DNA of 64,000 nucleotides. Origin: JACKIC01 sp964543795 (GTDB taxonomy: Bacteria > Planctomycetota > UBA1135 > UBA2386). Position numbers and translations under genes: made by a program. Positions 54,765-62,746 of this stretch are shown here, in pieces (within the stretch, counting starts at the first letter, position 1; the number at the start of each line of letters is the position of its first letter). Below the pieces are notes generated by a model. It was not told where the DNA came from, did no database searches, and saw nothing but the letters and a program-made list of their open reading frames with translations. Where the stretch lies: assembly GCA_964543795.1 (NCBI GenBank), contig CAZIZN010000002.1:248001-312000 (forward strand), in the 5' to 3' direction.

Positions 54765-56129
54765 ATGAGAACGTGGTTAACTGCGTTGTCTTATCTCGTC
54801 TTGACTTGCGCGTTCGCAAGTCTGGCGACGGGGCAATACCCTCCGGACGGGTGGTTCGTCAGCCACCAGTACAGCGCCTACATGGCCTTCACTCGCAACT
54901 TGACAGGATTGTGGGGATCGGCCCCGTTCTCGAGTAATCTTTCCCAGGTGGTCTACGATAGTGGCAGTACGTGCTACATTCAGTGGACGAATTACAACGT
55001 GCCAGTTGCTGTGGATCGACAGACTTTAAGTGCGACGTATGGGTATGGATACGATTTGGTAGGTGGCTATGGTGGAGGTCTTGGAGTGGTGGCCCGCGAC
55101 CGCGTATGGCTTATGAGCCAGGGCCGCCTCGGATATACGCCGACAGCAACACCAACGGGTCCCTTCGCCTCCGGCACTTACGTCGGCGACGTGCTTGCTG
55201 CGGTTCGGGCCATGTATCCCCAAATGCCGTCTCTGTGGGGTCTCTGCACGAACGGGCGCGAGCTATTCTTCACCGCGCCGATGGTGACGACCCTCCCGTA
55301 CCACGTGTTCGCACTGGACCTTTCTGCGCCGAATCCCCTGACGACGATCCGCCCCATCGCCAACCTTGCCAACCGCCCGGGGCGCCCGACGAACCACACG
55401 ACGCATGTGCAGATTCGTATGGGTCCGGATGGGGACTTGATCGCCCTGGACGGCAACCTCGTGCGAATCAACCCGCTCACAGGGGTCGTGCAGGACATGG
55501 ACCCAGCGCTGTGGTGGACCGGGTATTCGCCGCCGAGTTTCCTCTACCCCAATGCGCCGTTCGCATACAATGTATGGGAGAATGAAGCGATCGCGCTCGA
55601 CGAGGATGCAACCAGCTGGCGTATCGACCGCCTCTTCCTCTACTCCGGCGGCGCCTGGTCGATGCGGTTCACGGGATTCCCGTGGAACATGGGATTCCCC
55701 GAGACGACGTCGCCCGTGCCGTTCCTCCTTTACGGCGAGGGGTGTCGCAACGCGCTCGGCAAGGAGCCGCGCATGGGCTGGCGTGGGCTGGCGCGACAGG
55801 GGCAGACGTTCACTGTTACCCTCCGCGACGCAGAACCCAATGGCCTTGGCATCTTCTGGATCGGCGGCAGCAAGACGCACTGGCCCGGGCTCGGCGCGTT
55901 GCCGTTCGACGCGTCGGTGTTCGGGGCACCCGGTTGCCGGTTGCTCGCGTCACGCGACATGAGCTACTTCGTCGCCACGGATAGCGCGGGCGGAGCTTCG
56001 TTGTCCATCCCGGTGCCGGTCAACCCGGCACTCAACGGCTACGAAGTGTTCGCGCAAACGGCCTCGACCAGTGGTGGTAACACGCTGGGTTTCGTCGCCA
56101 GCGACGCCGTCGCGATCCGGATGCGGTGA
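54765..56129 (+). CDS. Secreted protein with the shared C-terminal domain, lower GC
   Basis: A protein of 454 aa. ATG 54765 follows AGGTGAT by seven bases and opens a signal peptide (1-23, LATGQ). The body is Tyr/Gly/Trp-rich beta sequence: YGYGYDLVGGYGGGLGVV, LFFTAPMVTTLPYHVFALDLS, GPDGDLIALDG, a propeller-like pattern. The C-terminal about 110 residues (GQTFTVTLRDAEPNGLGIFWIGG, PFDASVFGAPGCRLLAS, VNPALNGYEVFAQT) are the clearest version of a domain also present in three other secreted proteins here. Codons over 54780-55250 are visibly less GC-rich than in the rest of the window, which suggests recent acquisition or relaxed selection. Function is unknown. Confidence 0.82.
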   Translation: MRTWLTALSYLVLTCAFASLATGQYPPDGWFVSHQYSAYMAFTRNLTGLWGSAPFSSNLSQVVYDSGSTCYIQWTNYNVPVAVDRQTLSATYGYGYDLVGGYGGGLGVVARDRVWLMSQGRLGYTPTATPTGPFASGTYVGDVLAAVRAMYPQMPSLWGLCTNGRELFFTAPMVTTLPYHVFALDLSAPNPLTTIRPIANLANRPGRPTNHTTHVQIRMGPDGDLIALDGNLVRINPLTGVVQDMDPALWWTGYSPPSFLYPNAPFAYNVWENEAIALDEDATSWRIDRLFLYSGGAWSMRFTGFPWNMGFPETTSPVPFLLYGEGCRNALGKEPRMGWRGLARQGQTFTVTLRDAEPNGLGIFWIGGSKTHWPGLGALPFDASVFGAPGCRLLASRDMSYFVATDSAGGASLSIPVPVNPALNGYEVFAQTASTSGGNTLGFVASDAVAIRMR

Positions 56130-56179
56130 GCGGCTCCGCGCACTCGCGTGCGCCGGGGGCTCCCCGGACCCGCCGCTCA
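56127..56179 (+). terminator. Branched hairpin structure at a gene end
   Basis: An 8-bp outer stem pairs the stop-codon region TGAGCGGC (56127-56134) with GCCGCTCA (56172-56179). Inside it are two perfect hairpins: GCGCAC-TCGC-GTGCGC (56138-56153) and a CGGGG-GCT-CCCCG stem (56154-56166). The element forms a three-way junction and no T-tract follows. It is probably a 3'-end or termination structure. Confidence 0.45.
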
Positions 56180-56227
56180 CGCCTACGCTCGTGCGCTCGG
56201 CGCAACCTGCGCCCCTGAGGAGATCCC

Positions 56228-57334
56228 ATGAAGGCACTGCCGCCGTCGCTCGCCGTCTGCCTGTCCGCCGGCCTCGCCGCAGCCCTGCCGTGCCAGACCG
56301 TGCACCAGGTCGGCGTCTTCGGCTTCAGCACGATCAACGCCGCCATCGCCGCCGCGAGCCCTGGCGACATCGTGCTCGTCGATCCCGGCACGCACGCGCC
56401 GTTCGTGCTCGACAAGGCACTGACGATCCGCGGCACCCCCGGGCTCTCGACGAACGTGATCACGTTCGGCAGCGTCCGTTCGGCCGTGAACCTGCCCGCC
56501 GGCCAGACGGCGCACTTCACGCACCTGCAGTTCGGGGGCCTCGCCGTGGGCAGCGGCCAGGTGACGTTCGACTCCTGCTCGTTCGTGGGCGCGCAGCCGC
56601 AGCTGCGCATCGCGAACTCCGTCGTGCACCTGCAGTCCTGCACAGTGCAGAGCAACGGCGCGATCGCGCTGGCCGATGCATCGCTGAGCCTGCAGCAGGC
56701 GAGCATGTTCGCCTCGGGATGCACGATCCTCGGCGCCGACGGGTCGCCCTTCTCGGCCCCGGCACCGGCGATCTCGATGACCGCGTCCCAGCTGTTCGCG
56801 AGCAACCTGACGGTGCGCGCCGGCAGCGGCAGCTCCGCGGTGCCCGTGCCGGCAGTGGTCGCCGATGCGCAGAGCCACCTGCAACTCGCCGACTCGACGC
56901 TGAGCACGACGTTGGCGCCGTGTCCGATCGTCGGCGGCAACGGGCGCATCGACCGCTGCGTGCTGACGCCCGCCTGTTCGCCGCTGCCGGCCCTGCCGGT
57001 GCTCGGTGCCACGCGCCTCGGTTCGCAGCCGCCGCGGCTCGGCATGCCGTTCGGCGCCGAGTTCCATGCCGGGCCGGGCGACCTCGTGGTCACCTGGGCC
57101 GCGTTCGAATTGTCGCCGACGGCGCACCCGCTGCTGTCGTCGCCGCTGCTGGTGCCGGCCGGCACGGCGTTCCCCGCGGGGTGGTTCGTCGCGAACGCCA
57201 GCGGCGTGGCCACGGGTCTCTGGCAGATCCCGCAGGATCCGGCCCTCGTGCACCGCGAAGTCTGGATCCAGGGCCTCAGCGGGCTGTCGTTGCCGGTGCG
57301 GGCCAGCGTCGCGGTCGGCGGCCTGGTGCGCTGA
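56228..57334 (+). CDS. Secreted parallel beta-helix protein (second copy)
   Basis: A protein of 368 aa. A GAGGAGA ribosome binding site precedes ATG 56228. The signal peptide (1-22, AALPCQ) is followed by FSTINAAIAAASPGDIVLVDPGTHAPFVLDKALTIRG, the same opening as in the protein at 9426-10661, so the two are paralogues of a right-handed beta-helix family. Strands with Ala/Ser/Val continue to about 260 (HFTHLQFGGLAVG, VVHLQSCTVQSNG). The last 100 residues (AEFHAGPGDLVVTWAAFEL, PAGWFVANASGVATGLWQIP) are a variant of the shared C-terminal domain. No catalytic site is apparent. It is convergent with the Tsr3/DTW-like gene. Confidence 0.85.
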   Translation: MKALPPSLAVCLSAGLAAALPCQTVHQVGVFGFSTINAAIAAASPGDIVLVDPGTHAPFVLDKALTIRGTPGLSTNVITFGSVRSAVNLPAGQTAHFTHLQFGGLAVGSGQVTFDSCSFVGAQPQLRIANSVVHLQSCTVQSNGAIALADASLSLQQASMFASGCTILGADGSPFSAPAPAISMTASQLFASNLTVRAGSGSSAVPVPAVVADAQSHLQLADSTLSTTLAPCPIVGGNGRIDRCVLTPACSPLPALPVLGATRLGSQPPRLGMPFGAEFHAGPGDLVVTWAAFELSPTAHPLLSSPLLVPAGTAFPAGWFVANASGVATGLWQIPQDPALVHREVWIQGLSGLSLPVRASVAVGGLVR

Positions 57335-57340
57335 GTCGCC

Positions 57341-57353
57341 GGCGCGAGGCGCC
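57341..57353. terminator. Short GC hairpin between convergent genes
   Basis: GGCGC-GAG-GCGCC lies in the 36-bp gap between two convergent genes. It may help termination on either strand; no T-tract is present. Confidence 0.3.
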
Positions 57354-57370
57354 ACGCGGCCCGCTCGGCC

Positions 57371-57829
57371 TCAGAGGCTGCACCGCGCCACCTCGGCGAG
57401 GAACTCGTCCCGCCAGTGGTAGCCCTCGAGCAGCCCTTCGTCGTCGTCGCCGAGCAGCTTGCGCGCGAGGTACAGCGCCTCGATCGACGCGAGCCCGCCC
57501 AGCGGATCCTCGAACACCTTGCTGACCCGCGGATACGCGGTGCGCACCCCGCCAGGGATCGACCGCCGCACCGGCTGACCGACCACGCACTCCTGCAACT
57601 GCGGCAGCCAGCGCCACGTCGAATCGAGCAGCAGCAGCGGCCGGCCCGCGCCGGCCGTCGACAGCGGCGGCGCATCGACCGCGAGCAGCGTGAAGCCCGT
57701 CGCGTCGAAGCGGAAGCCGGGCTTCGCGCGCAGGAACGTCATCTCGGGCCGGTCGTGCAGGAAGCGCAGCGAACACTTCGCGATGCGTTCCTTCGGGTGC
57801 CGGATCACCGTCGTCGGGATCGACGTCAT
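57371..57829 (-). CDS. Tsr3/DTW-superfamily-like protein (152 aa)
   Basis: A protein of 152 aa. The recognisable part is LLLLDSTWRWLPQL (D-S/x-T-W), then PVRRSIPGGVRTAYPRVSKVFEDPLGGLASIEALYLARKLLG and YHWRDEFLAEV. The order D-x-T-W, a basic loop and S-x-E-A-L-Y followed by a helix and W-x-x-x-F matches the Tsr3 and DTW families of aminocarboxypropyl (acp) transferases, which modify rRNA or tRNA uridines with S-adenosylmethionine. The N-terminal IRHPKERIAKCSLRFL could be the substrate- or SAM-side element. The assignment is by motif order only and is tentative. The start overlaps the stop of the GT9 gene by ATGA. Confidence 0.6.
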   Translation of the reverse strand: MTSIPTTVIRHPKERIAKCSLRFLHDRPEMTFLRAKPGFRFDATGFTLLAVDAPPLSTAGAGRPLLLLDSTWRWLPQLQECVVGQPVRRSIPGGVRTAYPRVSKVFEDPLGGLASIEALYLARKLLGDDDEGLLEGYHWRDEFLAEVARCSL

Positions 57830-58968
57830 CGCCGCCCGGCCTCCGCCGCCGCCTCGGCCTGACGCAGCACCGCCGCCTCGACCTGCGATACGTCGAGGCC
57901 GAGCACGCACTGCGGCGTCACGCAGTCGCGGCGCGTGCAGGGCCGGCACGGCACCTCGTGGAACAGCACCTCGTGCGCGAGCCCGCCGTGCGCGCGCGGC
58001 CCGTAGCGCGCCACCTCCTTGGGGCCGAACAGGGCGACGCAGCGTGCACCGGCCGCCGCGGCGATGTGCAGCGGGCCCGTGTCGGCGGCGACCGCGACGT
58101 CGCAGTGGCGCAGCACTCCCGCGAGCCCACGCAGGCCGAGCTGCCGGCCGTCGATCGGCCGCGCCGACGGTGCTGCGGCGAGGATCGGTGCGATGAGCTC
58201 CTGTTCGCCCGGGCCGAAGCTGGCGGCGACGCCGAAGCCGCGCGCCGCGAGCCGCTGCGCGAGGTCGCCGAACCGTTCGGCGGGCCAGCGCTTGAACGCC
58301 GCGAACGCGGACGTGCCCGGGTGCAGCAGGACGAGCGGGCGCGGCAGTGAGGCCAGCAGGTCGGCCGGCGGCTCGATCGCCGCGAGAACCGGTGCGGCGG
58401 GTTCGCCCGACAGGCCGAGCGACCGCAGCAGCAGGTGGCCGATCTCGGCGCGGTGCGGCAGCGGCGACGGCACCGGCACGATGCGGTGGCAGACCCGTTC
58501 GGCGCCTTCGCGCGAAGCAGGTGCTGAGGCGCCGACCTTGAGGGCTGCGCGCGCGCAGGCCACGTGCAGCGCGCTCTTCAGGATGCCGTGCAGGTCGAGC
58601 ACCACGTCGTAGCGCGTGCGCCGCAGGGCCCACAGGCTGCCCGGGATCGCCAGCTTCCGCTTGCGTGGGTAGACGAGTACGCGGTCGAGGTGCGGATGGT
58701 CCTGCAGGAGGGAGGCGAAGCGGTCCTCGACGAGGAAGTCGATGCGCACGTCGGGACGCTCGCGGTGCAGTGCCGCTATGGTCTCGAGCGCGAACAGCAC
58801 GTCGCCGAGTGCTGACAGGCGGATCACGAGCACGCGACCGCCGCGCGGCAGATGGCTGCTGCCGGGCAGTGGAGCGGTCGCGGCGCGGTCGGTCGGCATC
58901 GGCGCGGCAGCATTCTGCATCGCGGGCGGCAGTTCCAGCGCCAACCGCGGCGGCGCGGCTCCTATCAT
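57826..58968 (-). CDS. Glycosyltransferase family 9 (heptosyltransferase-like)
   Basis: A protein of 380 aa from the most upstream ATG. RVLVIRLSALGDVLFALETIAALHRERPD is the family-9 N-terminus; LVLLHPGTS, GFGVAASFGPGEQEL and DTGPLHIAAAAGARCVALFGP form the ADP-sugar-binding C-domain. The tail CRPCTRRDCVTPQCV is the Cys-rich end seen in LPS heptosyltransferases. It would add a heptose or similar sugar to the lipopolysaccharide core at the inner membrane. The first 45 residues are not conserved; in-frame ATGs at 58920 and 58899 are good alternative starts. It is divergent from a Kdo-kinase-like gene and coupled to the Tsr3/DTW-like gene. Confidence 0.88.
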   Translation of the reverse strand: MIGAAPPRLALELPPAMQNAAAPMPTDRAATAPLPGSSHLPRGGRVLVIRLSALGDVLFALETIAALHRERPDVRIDFLVEDRFASLLQDHPHLDRVLVYPRKRKLAIPGSLWALRRTRYDVVLDLHGILKSALHVACARAALKVGASAPASREGAERVCHRIVPVPSPLPHRAEIGHLLLRSLGLSGEPAAPVLAAIEPPADLLASLPRPLVLLHPGTSAFAAFKRWPAERFGDLAQRLAARGFGVAASFGPGEQELIAPILAAAPSARPIDGRQLGLRGLAGVLRHCDVAVAADTGPLHIAAAAGARCVALFGPKEVARYGPRAHGGLAHEVLFHEVPCRPCTRRDCVTPQCVLGLDVSQVEAAVLRQAEAAAEAGRR

Positions 58969-59773
58969 GCGCAGCGTGCCCCTTTCGGCCGACTTCGTCG
59001 AACGCCGCGATGCGCGCAGGCGCAGCTGGATCCGCCGCGACCTCGCGGAGGACGGCGACGAGGCGCTGTGGGGACCCTTGGCCCCGCTCGGCGACGCCAA
59101 GGGCCGGGGCGGCATCGGCACCCTGACGCTCGGCGGCGTCGACCTCGTCGTGCGCCCGTACCGGCGCGGCGGCGCGCTCGGCACGCTGCTGCACGATCGC
59201 TACGTGCGACCTGGCCGCGCGCGCGCCGAACTCGAACTGCTCGCGGCGCTGCGCCGCGACGGCGTGCCCGTGGTCGTGCCCGTGGCGGCGCTGGCGCGGC
59301 GCCGCGGCGCGTTCTGGCAGCTGCGGCTCGTCACCGAGCGCCTCGCCGGTGCGCTGCCGGTGCCGGCGTTCCTCGCCACGCATCCCGAACTGCGTCGCTT
59401 CGCGATGGCGGCCGTCGGCGTCGTCGTGCGGCTCGCGTTCGAAGCGGGCCTGCGGCACCCGGACCTGCATCTCGACAACGTGCTCTGCGTCGCGCGCGGC
59501 GACAGGGTGCGCGCGGTGCTCGTCGACCTCGATCGGGCGCGCTTGCGGAAGCCGCTCGACGAGGCGACGCGCGACGCGATGCTCGTGCGCATGCAGCGGC
59601 ACGTCGCGCGCCATCGCGGCCGGCTGGCTGCCGTCCCGACGCGCAGCGAGACGATGCGCTTCCTGCGGGCCCTGGGATGGGATCGGCAGGTGCGGCACGC
59701 CGCGTGGCGGCGGCTCGCGGCGGCGGTGGATCGGGCGCTGAGCCGGCGGCGATGGATCGGCCGCTCCCGCTGA
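58967..59773 (+). CDS. Kdo-kinase/WaaP-like lipopolysaccharide kinase
   Basis: A protein of 268 aa with the InaA/WaaP/KdkA kinase-like fold. GIGTLTLGGVDLVVRPYRRGGAL covers the nucleotide-binding strands, and RYVRPGRARAELELLAALRRDGVPV is typical of KdkA. GLRHPDLHLDNVLC supplies the catalytic Asp and Asn, and VLVDLDRARL the metal-binding Asp. It probably phosphorylates Kdo or a heptose of the LPS core at the cytoplasmic face. Its ATG at 58967 shares CATG with the divergent GT9 start. A GTG at 58976, seven bases after a TATCAT box, is an alternative start compatible with a leaderless mRNA. Together with GT9 it forms a divergent LPS-core pair. Confidence 0.85.
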   Translation: MRSVPLSADFVERRDARRRSWIRRDLAEDGDEALWGPLAPLGDAKGRGGIGTLTLGGVDLVVRPYRRGGALGTLLHDRYVRPGRARAELELLAALRRDGVPVVVPVAALARRRGAFWQLRLVTERLAGALPVPAFLATHPELRRFAMAAVGVVVRLAFEAGLRHPDLHLDNVLCVARGDRVRAVLVDLDRARLRKPLDEATRDAMLVRMQRHVARHRGRLAAVPTRSETMRFLRALGWDRQVRHAAWRRLAAAVDRALSRRRWIGRSR

Positions 59774-59796
59774 CGGGCAGCGCGACGCCCGCGCCG

Positions 59797-60864
59797 TCAG
59801 CCGCCGACGCGGCGCAGTTCGTGGTCGGCCAGCGCGCGCAGCCAGCGTTGCAGGTCGGCGAGGTCGCGGCGCGCGGCCTCGGCCGGCTCGCCGTCGGCGG
59901 CGAGCGCGCGGTCGACGGACTCGATCAGGCGCGTGCGATCGCCGGCGTCCTGCACCACGCGCGCGAAGGCGGCCGGATCGCGGCCGCACTGCTGCCAGAG
60001 ATGGTGGCAGCGGCGCACGAGCGGTTCGTAGACCGGATCGACGGCGGGTGAGGCGCTGACGAAGGTGGCCGCCGCGCACAGGCGCAGCGAACGATGTTCG
60101 CGGTGCTCGGCGAACGCGTCGCGGATCTTCTCGTAGAGCCGCTCGCGCCGGCGCCCTTCGGGGATCGGCGCCGTGAACGAACGCGTCGCCAACACCCGCC
60201 GCGCGAAGGCGATGCCGTCGGTGTCCGGCATCTCGATGCGACGGCCGGAGTTCCAGGCGTCGAACAGCGGCACGCCGGCGTAGACGCGGCCGTCCCGGTC
60301 GGCGTAGAGGTGGGCGAAGTACTCGGCGAGCGCGCGCTGGTGCGGATCGACGTCGAGGGCGGCGAGCACGTGGGCCACGGCGTGGTCGGCACCGGGCGCG
60401 TAGCCGCGCACGCAGTTGGCGAACCGTTCGCGGTCGCCGAGTTCGCGGCGCCACTCGATCGCGCCGGTCCGCCACTCGAAGGCGACGCCGGCCTCGAGGT
60501 CGGGAAGGAACTGCAGCGGCGCCATGCCCGCGGTGGCGGCGCGGTGTGCTGTGCTGCCGGCCTCGACGATCCGGCGCGGTGTCGCGGCGGGGGCGAACTC
60601 GTCCGTCGTGAAGAACTGCGGCGCGGCGACCGGCGCGTAGGCGCCCTTGCCGCGCTCTTGCGACACGATCGACTGCAGCAGCGGGTCGTCCGCGCGCTGC
60701 AGGCGGCGCTCGAGGCCGCGCACGACGTCGCTCTGCTGCTCGGCCGACAGCTTCGCGAAGCGCGCCAGCAGCGCCGCTGCGGCCGGCGGTTCCGAGGGTG
60801 CGGCGGGGGGATCCTGCGGCGGTACGGGTGCCGCGAGCAGCAACCACGTCAGCAGTGCCTTCAT
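59797..60864 (-). CDS. Exported hypothetical protein coupled to the amidohydrolase
   Basis: A protein of 355 aa. A signal peptide (1-16) is followed by a Pro/Ala-rich stretch and a helical segment, LSAEQQSDVVRGLERRL. The main part (about 80-300) has PQFFTTDEFAP, EWRTGAIEWRRELGDRERFANCVRGYAPGADHAVAHVLAALD, a helix-rich domain with HQRALAEYFAHLYADRDGRVYAGVPLFDAW, and late Cys/His residues (CHHLWQQCG). I do not recognise the family. Its ATG overlaps the TGA of the amidohydrolase gene (ATGA), so the two exported proteins are probably made together. Confidence 0.78.
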   Translation of the reverse strand: MKALLTWLLLAAPVPPQDPPAAPSEPPAAAALLARFAKLSAEQQSDVVRGLERRLQRADDPLLQSIVSQERGKGAYAPVAAPQFFTTDEFAPAATPRRIVEAGSTAHRAATAGMAPLQFLPDLEAGVAFEWRTGAIEWRRELGDRERFANCVRGYAPGADHAVAHVLAALDVDPHQRALAEYFAHLYADRDGRVYAGVPLFDAWNSGRRIEMPDTDGIAFARRVLATRSFTAPIPEGRRRERLYEKIRDAFAEHREHRSLRLCAAATFVSASPAVDPVYEPLVRRCHHLWQQCGRDPAAFARVVQDAGDRTRLIESVDRALAADGEPAEAARRDLADLQRWLRALADHELRRVGG

Positions 60865-62459
60865 CGCGACTCGCTGTGCGGCGCGCGGCGCAGCACGCGC
60901 CCGGCGCGCACGCCGGTGACCGCGCCGTGGGCGACGGCAACCTCGCCGTTCACGATCACCCAGGCGATGCCGTCGGGCGGCTGGTTGGGCTCCGCGTAGG
61001 TGGCGCGGTCGCCGACCGCGGCCGGATCGAAGACGACCAGGTCGGCGAACGCACCGACCCGCAGTTCGCCGCGGTCGCGGATGCCGAAGATGCCGGCGGG
61101 CAGGCTCGACAGCTTGTGCACTGCGGTGGGCAGGTCGACGACGCCGCGGTCGCGCACGTAGCGGCCGAGCAGCCGCGCCGTGTTGCCGGCACCGCGCGGG
61201 TGCGGCTTGTCGGGGCCCGCGTCCTTGCGCAAGCCGGCGTCGCTGGCGAGCGCGATCCAGTCGGCGGCGAGGAAGCGTTCGACGTCGGCCTCGGCCATCG
61301 TGTGGTAGACCATCGTCACGCGCTGCGGTGCTGCGGCCACGAACAGCTCGATCGCGAGCCGGGCCTGGGCGTCGCGGTCGGCCGCGCCCAGCCGCCGCTC
61401 CGCGGCCTCGGGGATCAGCAGGCCGTTGAGGTCCGTGTTGCCCTTGGCGGCGGCGATGCGCGCGTAACGGAAGTCGCCGAAGCCGACCTCGTCCATCTTG
61501 CGCAGCAGTGCTTCGTGCATCTGCGCGCGGAACGTCGCGTCGTCGCGCAGGCGCGCAGCGAAGGTCTCGCGGCCGACCTCGAGTTCGGCGCTCGGGAACA
61601 GCACGTCGAGGCCGGTCGAGCTGGCGTCGTAGGCGTACTGGTCCGCGGTGACCCGCTGGCCCCTGGCGCGCGCCTGTTGCAGGATCTCGAGCACTTCGGC
61701 GGCGCGGCCGTGGTTGGGTTTGCCGGTGCACTTGATGTGCGAGACGTGCACGGGCAGGCCGGCCTCCTGGCCGATCGCCAGGGTCTCGGCCAGAGCGTCG
61801 CGGATGCGGTCGCCTTCGTAGCGCATGTGGCTGGCGTAGATGCCGCCGTGCTGCGCCACGACGGTCGCCAGCGCGGTGATCTCGGCCTTGTCCGCGTAGG
61901 TGCCGGGCACGTAGATCAGGCCCGTCGACATGCCCAGCGCCCCGGCGCGCATCGCCTCGCCGACGAGGTCCTGCATGGCCCGCAGTTCGCTCGCGGTCGG
62001 CGCGCGGTTCTGCGTGCCCATCTCGGCGGTGCGAACCGTGCCGTGGCCGACCAGCGTGGCGTAGTTGACGCCGACGCCGCCCTTGTCGAGCCGCGCGAAG
62101 TGGGCCGACACGTCGCGCACCGAGCTGCCGCAGTTGCCCGTGACGATCGTCGTGACCCCCATGCGCAGGAAGTTGGCCGCCAGCGGATCGCGCACGATGT
62201 CGGTGTCGACGTGGGTGTGCAGATCGACGAACCCCGGGGCCACGCAGCGGCCGCCGACCTCGATGACCGGCGAATCCGGCGTCGCCGCGACCTCCCCCAG
62301 GGCCGCGATACGGCCGTCGCGGATGCCGACGTCGCCGGCGACCGAGGTGCGGGCGAGGCCGTCGACCAGCATGGCGTTGCGCAGCACGAGGTCGAACCGA
62401 CGGGGTTCCTGGGGTGTGGCTTCGAATGCGGCCAGGACCACGGCGCAGAGGACGATCAT
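60861..62459 (-). CDS. Exported D-aminoacylase-type amidohydrolase
   Basis: A protein of 532 aa with a signal peptide (1-16). The amidohydrolase fold is complete: LRNAMLVDGLARTSVAGDVGIRDGRI, metal-binding HTH in VAPGFVDLHTHVD, TTIVTGNCGSS, IYASHMRYEG and VHVSHIKC with metal-ligand His residues. IALASDAGL carries the catalytic Asp, and PRGAGNTARLLGRYVRDRGVV is diagnostic for N-acyl-D-amino-acid deacylases/dihydroorotase-like members. It would hydrolyse N-acyl-D-amino acids or related amides, probably in the periplasm given the signal peptide. The start ATG begins the signal peptide. It is coupled to the exported hypothetical protein downstream. Confidence 0.92.
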   Translation of the reverse strand: MIVLCAVVLAAFEATPQEPRRFDLVLRNAMLVDGLARTSVAGDVGIRDGRIAALGEVAATPDSPVIEVGGRCVAPGFVDLHTHVDTDIVRDPLAANFLRMGVTTIVTGNCGSSVRDVSAHFARLDKGGVGVNYATLVGHGTVRTAEMGTQNRAPTASELRAMQDLVGEAMRAGALGMSTGLIYVPGTYADKAEITALATVVAQHGGIYASHMRYEGDRIRDALAETLAIGQEAGLPVHVSHIKCTGKPNHGRAAEVLEILQQARARGQRVTADQYAYDASSTGLDVLFPSAELEVGRETFAARLRDDATFRAQMHEALLRKMDEVGFGDFRYARIAAAKGNTDLNGLLIPEAAERRLGAADRDAQARLAIELFVAAAPQRVTMVYHTMAEADVERFLAADWIALASDAGLRKDAGPDKPHPRGAGNTARLLGRYVRDRGVVDLPTAVHKLSSLPAGIFGIRDRGELRVGAFADLVVFDPAAVGDRATYAEPNQPPDGIAWVIVNGEVAVAHGAVTGVRAGRVLRRAPHSESR

Positions 62460-62604
62460 GGCGCGGCATGGTAGTCATGCCCGGGCGGTCCGGGCTGCCG
62501 AGGCTCGCGCAAAAATGTGCGACCGCGACGAAACCGCGGCGGCGGATGCGGGTAGTTGCTGATGACCGTCGTGATGGCGTGATCCTCACGCGCGGTCGCA
62601 ACGG

Positions 62605-62665
62605 GACTCTCCGCCGAGGAGGAATGGGCACGTCGCCCGGACCTCCGGGGGCGAGGCGGAGAGTC
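62605..62665. other. Structured intergenic element
   Basis: A perfect 11-bp inverted repeat (62605-62615 with 62655-62665) encloses an inner perfect hairpin CCCGG-ACCT-CCGGG (62636-62649). A pyrimidine-rich run with TTTCTT follows the right arm. The rest of the gap (62460-62746) holds a 15-bp direct repeat around 62711-62741 and no gene I can support. It may be a small structured RNA or a terminator read on the plus strand. Confidence 0.5.
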
Positions 62666-62746
62666 TCTCCTTTCTTCCTGCGGCGAATGCGCGCCGCGGC
62701 TGCGCTCGGCGGTCGACCCGCCGGGAGTCGACCCGCCGGCAGTCGG

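Noticed and set aside
49766..56179. Integrated mobile element at tRNA-Arg
   Set aside because: No integrase, no duplicated tRNA 3' end and no conjugation or phage genes were found; only the composition and gene content look accessory.
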